From: RGIG6353 sp045535585
Lineage (GTDB): Bacteria; Bacillota; Clostridia; Oscillospirales; SIG627
DNA length: 5,185 nucleotides
NCBI GenBank assembly: GCA_045535585.1
Contig: JAZSLY010000113.1
Span: 1 to 5,185, forward strand
Direction: 5' to 3'
The notes beneath the pieces are model-generated. The model did no database searches, was not told the origin of the DNA, and saw only the letters and a list, made by a program, of their open reading frames with translations. Every line of letters begins with the position of its first letter. Positions within the stretch are counted from its first letter, which is position 1. The position numbers were made by a program, and so were the translations under genes. Shown here one piece after another: positions 1-5,068 of the stretch.

Positions 1-1
1 A

Positions 2-76
2 GCGGTCTTAGGAAGACAATTAGGGGCTACAACTCCTTGGCTCACAGAACGACATGGCTACGATCCGACTTCATAG
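2..76 (+). CDS. Possible C-terminal fragment of an unidentified plus-strand gene
   Basis: A plus-strand frame is open from the left edge and ends at TAG (74-76), giving 24 residues that include GATTPWLTERHGYDPTS. The composition looks protein-like, but a 24-codon open frame is also easily found by chance. If real, it converges on the symporter gene and overlaps its 3' end by 19 nt. I do not recognise it. Confidence 0.22.
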   Translation, partial: AVLGRQLGATTPWLTERHGYDPTS

Positions 77-1611
77 CAGGAGAATTTTTCGTTTGTCTTG
101 TCACGGTCGGGCTTGGGTGTCAAAAGGCTGACAACGGGTACGAGCACGAGACCCAACGCCATCGCAATTACGCCCGAATAAAGTGAGTTTGTAAATATAA
201 AGCTGAGTGTGGGATTGGTGAAGGTAATTACTCCAAAGTCCTTCAAAAGCTGGAGTGTCTCAACGCCAACGCCCGTGATGAAAGATACTGCCACTGCCGC
301 CACGGTAGTTCTCTTCCAGTAGAGACCGTAGAGGAAGGGAGCAATAAAGGCTCCTGCCAAAGCACCCCAGGAGACGCCCATCATCTGTGCGATGAAGGTG
401 AAATCGGGGAACATATCCTTGACTATGGCAATAATTGCCGAAACGATTATAAAGAACACTACGAAGAGACGGAGGATAGTAAGCTTATGCCCCTCCTTCA
501 TCTTCTTCTCCCCTCTTTCTCTTGCGGGAACGATAACGTCAAGGGTCAAGGTAGAGCTTGACGTAAGCACGAGAGAGGAAAGAGTGGACATTGATGCCGA
601 GAGCACCAGAACGATTACGACGGAAATAATTATGGGAGACAAGCCCTGAAGCATTGACGGGATAATCTTGTCGTTGAGAAGCTTGCCCGTCTCGCTATAT
701 ATTGCAGGTGAATCAAAGAGTCTTGCAAAGCCACCGAGGAAATAGCATCCTCCTGCCACGATAACGGCAAAAATAGTAGAAATGACGGTGCCGGTGCTGA
801 TTGCCTTTTCGTTCTTGATGGAATAGAACTTGCCAATCATCTGAGGAAGACCCCAGGTGCCAAGAGAGGTAAGCATTACCACGAAGAAGAGGAACACGGG
901 GTTAGGACCGAGGAAGGATGCGTAAGCGCCCTCCATCACGTCAGAGGGAACGGCGGCAAGTGCGGAGTAAGCCTCCATAAATCCACCCTTTGAGGAAATA
1001 ACCGCCAAAACTACTGCAACGATGCCCACCAGCATTATAAGACCCTGAATGAAATCGTTGATAGCGGTTGCCATATATCCGCCAAAGATAACGTACACGC
1101 CTGTAAGGAGTGCCATCATGGCGATAACTACCCAATAAGGAATACCGAAAGCCATATTGAAGAGGCTGGAAAGTCCATTATAGAGGGAGGCGGTATAGGG
1201 TATGAGGAAAATGAAGACGATAACCGAGGCGGCAATCTTCAAGCCCGTGGAGTCGTATCTTTTGGCAAAGAAATCGGGCATGGTTTTAGAGCCTAAATGC
1301 TGAGTCATAACTCTCGTGCGTCTGCCCAGCACTACCCAGGCAAGAAGCGAGCCGATAATGGCGTTGCCCACGCCTATCCAGGTGGACGCCATACCGAATG
1401 CCCAGCCGAACTGACCTGCATAGCCAACGAAGATTACTGCGGAAAAGTAGGAGGTTCCGTAGGCGAAGGCGGTAAGCCACGGGCCTACTGCGCGTCCGCC
1501 AAGGACGAAGCCGTCTACGTTAGTGGAATGTCGGCGGCAATAAAAGCCAACTCCGAGCATTACAGCGAAAAAAGCCACGAGCATTATGCCCGTTAAAATT
1601 TGTGTATCCAT
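58..1611 (-). CDS. Sodium:solute symporter (SSS family), probably an amino-acid (tyrosine) importer
   Basis: This 517-residue membrane protein belongs to the SSS (solute:Na+ symporter, PutP/PanF-like) family, which couples solute uptake to sodium entry. About 13 hydrophobic segments run through the whole chain. Family landmarks are the N-terminal GGRAVGPW block (38-45) leading into an S/A/G-rich second helix, the GGYMATAINDFIQG block (177-190), the GLPQM...KFYS block (254-263), and SASMSTLSS (338-346), the serine-rich helix that in this family helps form the sodium site. The ATG at 1611 follows an AAGGG-type ribosome site at normal distance. The T-box in its leader has a UAC specifier, so I infer tyrosine or a related compound as substrate; the protein alone does not show this. 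The tail stops soon after FSCYE with only V-G-S following, which seems shorter than in relatives I remember, so a 3' truncation is possible. No terminator is visible downstream in the window. Confidence 0.93.
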   Translation of the reverse strand: MDTQILTGIMLVAFFAVMLGVGFYCRRHSTNVDGFVLGGRAVGPWLTAFAYGTSYFSAVIFVGYAGQFGWAFGMASTWIGVGNAIIGSLLAWVVLGRRTRVMTQHLGSKTMPDFFAKRYDSTGLKIAASVIVFIFLIPYTASLYNGLSSLFNMAFGIPYWVVIAMMALLTGVYVIFGGYMATAINDFIQGLIMLVGIVAVVLAVISSKGGFMEAYSALAAVPSDVMEGAYASFLGPNPVFLFFVVMLTSLGTWGLPQMIGKFYSIKNEKAISTGTVISTIFAVIVAGGCYFLGGFARLFDSPAIYSETGKLLNDKIIPSMLQGLSPIIISVVIVLVLSASMSTLSSLVLTSSSTLTLDVIVPARERGEKKMKEGHKLTILRLFVVFFIIVSAIIAIVKDMFPDFTFIAQMMGVSWGALAGAFIAPFLYGLYWKRTTVAAVAVSFITGVGVETLQLLKDFGVITFTNPTLSFIFTNSLYSGVIAMALGLVLVPVVSLLTPKPDRDKTNEKFSCYEVGS

Positions 1612-1663
1612 TTTTAATATCCCTTCTTTCTTTTTATAGATTCTTTAAAGGGGCTAAATGGAT

Positions 1664-1693
1664 AAAAAAACGCCCTCTTCAAAGAAGAGGACG
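1664..1693 (-). terminator. T-box-controlled attenuator terminator
   Basis: On the minus strand CGTCCTCTTC and GAAGAGGGCG form a 10-bp stem with one G-U pair and a TTT loop, followed by seven T. It lies 18 nt 3' of the antiterminator T-box element and about 50 nt before the symporter ATG. Its 5' arm is shared with the antiterminator, as expected for T-box control. Confidence 0.9.
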
Positions 1694-1928
1694 ATTCAAA
1701 AACCGTGGTACCACCTCTGTTCACCCAAGCCTCGCGACCAGGGCCTTTACGGGTACGAATATACCCTCGTTCTGTTACGGGAACTCCCGTTGCAGCCTAC
1801 TCGTTACCTTTCGGTGCACTGCTAACAAAATGTATTCGGTAATACTCTCCACACCGTCTTGCACCAACCGACAGCTCTCTAAAGAGGAAAAGTATCCCTA
1901 CTTGTTTTTGCTCACTGCATTTAGATGA
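1664..1928 (-). promoter_or_regulatory. T-box riboswitch (predicted tRNA-Tyr sensor) of the symporter gene
   Basis: The leader contains the canonical T-box AACAGAGGTGGTACCACGG (1703-1721, minus), whose UGGU bulge would pair with the ACCA end of a tRNA with discriminator A, as tRNA-Tyr has. Stem I closes by pairing GTGAGCAAAA (1906-1915) with TTTTGTTAGC (1821-1830). Its internal loop has AGUA (1899-1902) facing GAA (1835-1837), the usual loop-E motif, directly followed by UAC (1832-1834) and a purine A, which is the specifier position. UAC is a tyrosine codon. The distal GGTTGGTGC element is also present. The leader ends in an intrinsic terminator whose 5' arm (CCUCU) can instead pair with AGAGG of the T-box to make the antiterminator. 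Uncharged tRNA-Tyr should therefore turn the symporter on. Confidence 0.93.
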
Positions 1929-1934
1929 TGATAT

Positions 1935-1963
1935 ATTCTAACACATTATAACAATAAAATCAA
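1935..1963 (-). promoter_or_regulatory. Promoter of the T-box leader and symporter
   Basis: TTGATT (1958-1963) and TAGAAT (1935-1940) are separated by exactly 17 nt on the minus strand. Transcription would start near 1928, just ahead of T-box stem I. A TATAAT lies inside the spacer, but no -35 box sits at the right distance for it. Confidence 0.75.
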
Positions 1964-2012
1964 GCGTTTTTTTGTCCTTTTTTGCACAAATTTATCGTTT
2001 TTGCTTTGTGCT

Positions 2013-2546
2013 TCACCTGATTTTGCCGTAAAGCCTCATAAGGACACGGCTGAGAGGCAGGATAAGGAGACCTGTAACAAGGTTTCCAACGGCGTGGACC
2101 GCATCCCAAGGGAAGCCTGCCGCTATCCACAAAAGCATTTCATTCCAATCTAACCCGAACATAATTGCCTGGGCAGGCGCATAGAGCGTGCCAAAAAGGA
2201 GTCCGTGAAGGGCACATATCACGGGGTATAGAAAAGCCCCGAACTTTGCAGGAATTTTACGGGGAAGGAGCATCACTACGCCCCAAAGGAGAGTCCAGAT
2301 ATAAGTGTACGGAAGCCACCACATCGAAAACCCTCCCCACAGTCCGTTGAGGAATACGTAGACGTAGATGGGAATGAGCGCCTTTTTTCTGAATACCAGA
2401 GTATATACTATGGTGAGAGTGCCGAGAAAATGCACGTTGGGGATAAATTCAAATGCAAGCTTCAGCACCAGCATCAACGCTCCGAGAAAGGCAAAGAGCA
2501 CCATTTCCCGAAGAGTGATTTTCTTACTTCGTTCTGATGAGCGCAT
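2013..2546 (-). CDS. ECF transporter S component, probably for cobalamin or a corrinoid precursor
   Basis: This 177-residue integral membrane protein has the build of an energy-coupling-factor substrate-binding (S) subunit: a short basic N-terminus (SSERSKKITLREM), then about six hydrophobic segments starting at FAFLGALMLVLKLAFEF, with a Trp/Tyr-rich stretch (70-90) and a GFPWDAVHAVGN motif (144-154) near the end. S subunits capture a vitamin and dock on a shared EcfA-A'-T motor; no motor genes are present here, as in group II ECF systems. I chose the ATG at 2546, which gives the usual KKITLRE start. An in-frame ATG at 2579 would only lengthen the overlap with the lipoprotein gene. From 2546 the two genes overlap by 23 nt, so translation is probably coupled. 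The shared cobalamin riboswitch and the DUF4430 partner suggest a corrinoid substrate; the sequence does not separate cobalamin from a precursor. No clear terminator follows the stop. Confidence 0.82.
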   Translation of the reverse strand: MRSSERSKKITLREMVLFAFLGALMLVLKLAFEFIPNVHFLGTLTIVYTLVFRKKALIPIYVYVFLNGLWGGFSMWWLPYTYIWTLLWGVVMLLPRKIPAKFGAFLYPVICALHGLLFGTLYAPAQAIMFGLDWNEMLLWIAAGFPWDAVHAVGNLVTGLLILPLSRVLMRLYGKIR

Positions 2547-2946
2547 ATTCTTCGCCGTCGGCAATCTCGGTTGTATCAACGCCCGTCATCAGATATTCTC
2601 CGCCTTTTTCAAGAGACCAGTAATATCCGTCACTCTCGTATTCAGCCTTCATTCCGTTGACGCTCTTTATATAAAGCCCGAATTCCGTGTTGTCACCCGA
2701 CACGAGAGAGTGCTCCGTCAGGGCTTCTCCAAGGTACTGGGCGTCGGTGTTGATAGTGAACACAACGCTTTTTTCCTCGGCTTTTACCTCCACCTTAATT
2801 GTTTTTGCGCCCTCGCCAAGCGTAACGCTCTCGGTGTAGGCGGCGCTGTCCCAAAGGGATGGGGTGCTCTCCTCCTTCGCGCAGGAAATTAAAGTGAGGG
2901 AAAAGATAAGAGTAATAAGCAACGCGTAAATTATTTTGTTTTTCAT
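2524..2946 (-). CDS. DUF4430 lipoprotein, probable corrinoid-binding protein
   Basis: The 140-residue product begins with a lipoprotein signal: MKNK, a hydrophobic stretch, then lipobox L-I-S-C with the lipidated cysteine at position 22. It should be anchored outside the membrane. After a polar linker (about 23-50), the C-terminal part (about 60-138) resembles DUF4430, the fold related to the C-terminal domain of transcobalamin and intrinsic factor. Visible landmarks are YLGEALTE (71-78), GLYIKSVNGM (90-99) and YYWSLEKGGEYLMTGVD (108-124). I infer that it catches cobalamin or another corrinoid for the S component encoded next. The start at 2946 is set by an AGGA ribosome site (2956-2959) nine nt upstream. 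A longer frame to 2994 would begin inside the terminator hairpin and spoil the signal peptide. The gene is first in an operon under a cobalamin riboswitch. Confidence 0.85.
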   Translation of the reverse strand: MKNKIIYALLITLIFSLTLISCAKEESTPSLWDSAAYTESVTLGEGAKTIKVEVKAEEKSVVFTINTDAQYLGEALTEHSLVSGDNTEFGLYIKSVNGMKAEYESDGYYWSLEKGGEYLMTGVDTTEIADGEEYALIRTK

Positions 2947-2985
2947 TTTTAAAAATCCTTTCTTTTTTATTACAAAAGAATACAC

Positions 2986-3008
2986 AAAAAGCACGCCGAA
3001 CGGCGTGC
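2986..3008 (-). terminator. Riboswitch expression-platform terminator
   Basis: GCACGCCG and CGGCGTGC are perfectly complementary and adjacent, so the hairpin has 7 bp with a 4-nt loop at best. Five T follow (2986-2990). It sits between the cobalamin aptamer and the lipoprotein ATG, 40 nt before the start, and would stop transcription when cobalamin is plentiful. Confidence 0.92.
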
Positions 3009-3068
3009 AGAAAAAGAGAGACTATCCCCCAAGACCTCGCCTTCTCCGTTTGCCCAAGAAGCTATATC

Positions 3069-3210
3069 AGGTAGCAGGACGACAAGCATTCCGACTTCGG
3101 TGCAAATGACACTTTACGGTAATGGCTGTTGCAACGGATTCTCACCGTTATTTCCTTGTCCCCGAGAAATAAATTCCCGACTATGAATTTGAAATTCAAT
3201 GAACTGCCCT
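3069..3210 (-). promoter_or_regulatory. Cobalamin riboswitch aptamer
   Basis: On the minus strand GGTGAGAATCC (3136-3146) is followed by GCAACAGCCATTACCGTAA, the conserved cobalamin core including the B12-box region, and later by GAAGTCGGAATGC, the usual 3' conserved block. Helices support it: GACAAG (3155-3160) pairs perfectly with CTTGTC (3081-3086), and AGGGCAG (3204-3210) pairs with CTGC..CCT (3069-3077) apart from a 2-nt bulge, closing the domain. It lies between a strong promoter and an intrinsic terminator, so bound cobalamin should shut off the downstream operon. The subtype (adenosyl- or aqua/methylcobalamin) cannot be told by eye. Confidence 0.92.
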
Positions 3211-3226
3211 ATTCTTTTGTGGTTAT

Positions 3227-3255
3227 ATTCTACTACTTATTATTTAATTTGTCAA
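3227..3255 (-). promoter_or_regulatory. Promoter of the cobalamin-riboswitch operon
   Basis: A perfect -35 TTGACA (3250-3255), a 17-nt spacer and -10 TAGAAT (3227-3232) on the minus strand. The start of transcription would fall near 3220, about 10 nt before the first aptamer helix. Confidence 0.88.
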
Positions 3256-3268
3256 TATTTTTTACGGG

Positions 3269-3297
3269 TGTAACTTTTTGCCACTTCTGCGTATACT
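3269..3297 (+). promoter_or_regulatory. Weak candidate promoter of the ferritin-like gene
   Basis: A TATACT -10-like box (3292-3297) lies about 40 nt before the start codon. The hexamer 17 nt upstream, TGTAAC, is a poor -35, so an activator or another sigma factor may be involved. The promoter would be back to back with the strong minus-strand promoter at 3227-3255, leaving a compact divergent control region. Confidence 0.35.
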
Positions 3298-3338
3298 AAA
3301 TAATGAAGGCAAAAAAATATTTTAAGAAAGGAACTACT

Positions 3339-4604
3339 ATGAATCCACTTGATTTAACACCAAAAAACCTTGAAAAAATTATAATGGATTGGGAAAAGAT
3401 ACGCCCTGCAAGCTACCAGAAATTCGGCGACCCTTATACGAGATGCCGTGTTATCCTGATGAACGGAACGGAGTTTGAGGCGAACTGGTTTACTCACAAT
3501 TTTTCCCGTACCTGCAACAATAACGACCTGAGGCGTGTGCTTGCTTTTATCAGAAGGAGCGAGCAGCAGCAACAGAAGCTTATCGGTCTTTTGAAGCCCT
3601 CGGACGAGACCCTTCTCGAGCACACCATAGGCTACGAGCAGGTAGCGGTTGACCTTACCGCTCACCTTGCAAAAAAAGAGCCCGACCCATATGTGAAAAA
3701 GGCGCTTGACTTCGCGCTTTTGGAGGACTTTGACCACCTTTACAGATACGCCGATTTTCTTGTTATGGAAACGGGCGAGGAGGCGGAGAGGCTGGTTGGC
3801 GGATACACGGAAATTATGCCTGCCCGTCCCACCGTTGCTCACTACCGTCATCCCTTGGACACTATCCGCTACTCTATCAATAACAAGACCGCCGACCTTA
3901 TCACCAAGCTTCACACGAATATAATTACTGCGGCAGAACAGCAGACTATGAACTATTATATGAACGTTTGCACCGCTTATCCAAACGAGCGAGGCAGATT
4001 CTTATATCAGGAAATAGGTATGGTTGAGGAGGACCACGTAACCCACTACGGCTCACTGCTCGACCCCTGCGCCACACCGCTTGAAAACCTTGTAATGCAC
4101 CAGTACACCGAGGCTTACCTCTATTACTCTGCATATATGACCGAAACCGACAGTAATTTGAAGGAAATATGGGAGATGCTATTTGAACAAGAGGTGACTC
4201 ACCTTCACGTAGCCTCCGACCTTCTCCGTCACATTGAGAAGAAGGAGCCTGAAATGGTGCTTGGCACTAACGGAACCTTCCCCGACGTTCTTAAACTGGA
4301 GTCCAATATCCCTTACGTCAGAGATATTCTCAAAAACTCGGTACAGATGACCACCGACCTTGAGAACTACCGTTGTGTCAACGACCTTCCCGAAGGCGCT
4401 AATTTCTTCCGTTACCAGAGTATTGTGAACAATAATCTGAATGACGTGGAAAGCCACACTATCATTGAGGATCTCATTCGACAGAAGGGCACGGATTATC
4501 GCTTTGAAACAGCGCCCAACCCGATTCCTGCGCTCCAGAACAGGACCCGTGACGACGTGGAGCTTGGAAGAGTTAAGGGTGTGTCAGACGCCTGTAAATT
4601 GTAA
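3339..4604 (+). CDS. Uncharacterised ferritin-like (di-iron type) protein, 421 residues
   Basis: I do not recognise a named family. The protein is soluble, helical and acidic, with no signal peptide. Its middle reads as a four-helix ferritin-like di-iron bundle: E200 (AEQQTMNYY), E230-x-x-H233 (VEEDHVTHY), E258 (YTEAYLYYS) and E285-x-x-H288 (EQEVTHLH), the canonical E / ExxH / E / ExxH order. The N-terminal part has a similar but incomplete pair, E94/E100 (LLEHTIGYEQ) and LLEDFDH (127-133), perhaps a degenerate half-bundle. Residues 1-75 and 300-421 lie outside and match nothing I know. Rubrerythrins and ferritins are usually about 140-200 residues, so this is long for the class; I see no CxxC rubredoxin knuckle. 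Start: the ATG at 3339 has an AAAGGA ribosome site 6 nt upstream, while the in-frame ATG at 3303 has none. It could handle iron, peroxide or a redox step; none is shown. A strong terminator follows. Confidence 0.8.
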   Translation: MNPLDLTPKNLEKIIMDWEKIRPASYQKFGDPYTRCRVILMNGTEFEANWFTHNFSRTCNNNDLRRVLAFIRRSEQQQQKLIGLLKPSDETLLEHTIGYEQVAVDLTAHLAKKEPDPYVKKALDFALLEDFDHLYRYADFLVMETGEEAERLVGGYTEIMPARPTVAHYRHPLDTIRYSINNKTADLITKLHTNIITAAEQQTMNYYMNVCTAYPNERGRFLYQEIGMVEEDHVTHYGSLLDPCATPLENLVMHQYTEAYLYYSAYMTETDSNLKEIWEMLFEQEVTHLHVASDLLRHIEKKEPEMVLGTNGTFPDVLKLESNIPYVRDILKNSVQMTTDLENYRCVNDLPEGANFFRYQSIVNNNLNDVESHTIIEDLIRQKGTDYRFETAPNPIPALQNRTRDDVELGRVKGVSDACKL

Positions 4605-4628
4605 CTGGGCTTGAAAAAGCGGTGACAA
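4599..4628 (+). repeat. 30-bp direct repeat, copy 1 (covers the stop codon of the ferritin-like gene)
   Basis: This 30-bp sequence, starting TTGTAACTGGG and ending GCGGTGACAA, recurs exactly at 4959-4988. It begins with the last sense codon (TTG) and stop codon (TAA) of the ferritin-like gene. It is imperfectly palindromic: TTGTAAC against GTGACAA at the ends, and GCTT-GAAA-AAGC in the centre with a GNRA-type loop. Confidence 0.9.
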
Positions 4629-4629
4629 C

Positions 4630-4747
4630 GGGAAAATGGAGTTTTAGTGCTTATTTTTCAAGTACTGATTTTTCAAAAAACAAAGCTATATAGGAAGAAA
4701 GGCTTGATATTTCAAGCCTTTCTTTTTTCGTTATGTTCCATTTTCCC
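4630..4747. repeat. 118-bp segment bounded by an 11-bp perfect inverted repeat
   Basis: GGGAAAATGGA (4630-4640) is the exact reverse complement of TCCATTTTCCC (4737-4747). The intrinsic terminator lies inside. In RNA the arms could form an outer stem enclosing the terminator hairpin; in DNA they could be the ends of a small MITE-like insertion, though I see no target-site duplication. Confidence 0.6.
4697..4728 (+). terminator. Intrinsic terminator of the ferritin-like gene
   Basis: GAAAGGCTTGA (4697-4707) and TCAAGCCTTTC (4712-4722) form a perfect 11-bp stem with a TATT loop, followed by six T. It is 92 nt past the stop codon. The opposite strand lacks a good T run, so it mainly stops plus-strand transcripts. 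Confidence 0.92.
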
Positions 4748-4783
4748 TTTGCGCGAACCTCCCCTCTGCGATAAGCTTAAGCC

Positions 4784-4845
4784 TCGCTAATTGCTCGGCT
4801 ACGCTTCCTGCACGGCTTGAATTTTTGTACGCTTCGCTAATTGCT
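4784..4845 (+). repeat. 12-bp direct repeat pair, 50 bp apart
   Basis: TCGCTAATTGCT occurs at 4784-4795 and 4834-4845. Each copy is followed within a few bases by a CTACGC or TACGCG motif, so the similarity is a little longer than the exact match. Confidence 0.65.
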
Positions 4846-4858
4846 ACGCGACAAAAAT
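4821..4858. repeat. Hairpin-forming inverted repeat
   Basis: ATTTTTGT-A-CGC (4821-4832) pairs with GCG-ACAAAAAT (4848-4858), giving 11 pairs with one bulged A. The loop contains the second TCGCTAATTGCT copy. Neither strand has a T run after the stem, so it is not a standard terminator. Confidence 0.6.
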
Positions 4859-4930
4859 CCCCCGCTCGTCGCAGTATAATATGCTCAATCTCCCTCACTT
4901 TTTCCTCGCCCTGACAGCCTTATCGCTTTT

Positions 4931-4958
4931 TTGAGCGTCTATACATATGCTTTATAAT
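4931..4958 (+). promoter_or_regulatory. Candidate promoter reading toward the IS element
   Basis: TTGAGC (4931-4936) and a perfect TATAAT (4953-4958) are 16 nt apart on the plus strand. Transcription would begin at about 4965, inside repeat copy 2. AT-rich DNA can give such matches by chance. Confidence 0.4.
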
Positions 4959-4988
4959 TTGTAACTGGGCTTGAAAAAGCGGTGACAA
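4959..4988 (+). repeat. 30-bp direct repeat, copy 2
   Basis: Exact copy of 4599-4628, 360 bp downstream and in the same orientation. The match stops at both edges (A versus T before, C versus A after). This copy is not attached to any reading frame, so coding constraint does not explain its conservation. Confidence 0.9.
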
Positions 4989-5026
4989 ATAACAAGTGAA
5001 AAGATAAGAAAGAAGAGAGAAAAGAA

Positions 5027-5068
5027 ATGGAAGAAAACCGCTATATAAGCGGTTTTCAACCAAACTGA
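5027..5068 (+). pseudogene. Possible 5' remnant of a small gene cut by the IS
   Basis: An ATG at 5027 after a purine-rich stretch (AGAAGAGAG, 5010-5018) opens a frame reading MEENRYISGFQPN. Its stop TGA begins at 5066, exactly at the predicted IS tip, so the stop could come from the insertion. The frame is only 13 codons long and overlaps the 5033-5057 hairpin, so it may be chance. Confidence 0.18.
5033..5057 (+). terminator. Strong hairpin, possible terminator
   Basis: GAAAACCGCT (5033-5042) and AGCGGTTTTC (5048-5057) form a perfect 10-bp stem with an ATATA loop. The A/T ends of the stem supply only four T on either strand and no further T run follows, so termination may be weak. With the candidate promoter at 4931-4958 it would bound a transcript of roughly 95 nt. 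Confidence 0.45.

Larger units (their letters stand above)
4605..5065. other. Gene-poor, repeat-rich intergenic region
   Basis: No convincing protein gene is visible in these 461 bases on either strand. The stretch holds most of one 30-bp repeat copy and all of the second, a long-range inverted repeat around the terminator, a 12-bp repeat pair, and two further hairpins, each listed separately. The part from about 4750 to 4870 is richer in G and C than its surroundings, while 4930-5030 is AT- and purine-rich. An IS3-family element starts at its right edge. Confidence 0.7.

Noticed and set aside
1602..1928. 108-codon plus-strand open frame over the T-box region
   Set aside because: The sequence is fully explained by the structured T-box leader on the other strand, and the protein has repetitive, implausible composition.
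1984..2011. Inverted repeat GCACAAA...TTTGTGC just after the S-component gene
   Set aside because: Seven pairs with a 14-nt loop and followed by A rather than T in the direction of transcription, so it is not a credible intrinsic terminator.
2368..2892. 174-codon plus-strand open frame
   Set aside because: Antisense to the lipoprotein and S-component genes, both of which have recognisable features and proper start signals.
3303..3338. Upstream start codon for the ferritin-like protein
   Set aside because: The ATG at 3303 has no ribosome site, while the ATG at 3339 has AAAGGA six nt upstream; the extra 12 residues are lysine-rich and unlike a gene start with function.
3354..3914. 186-codon open frame on the minus strand
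   Set aside because: It lies fully inside the ferritin-like gene in antisense, has no recognisable domain and no suitable ribosome site; a by-product of the codon use of the real gene.
4599..4988. CRISPR array
   Set aside because: Only two copies of the 30-mer with a 330-bp gap; no regular spacers and no cas genes.
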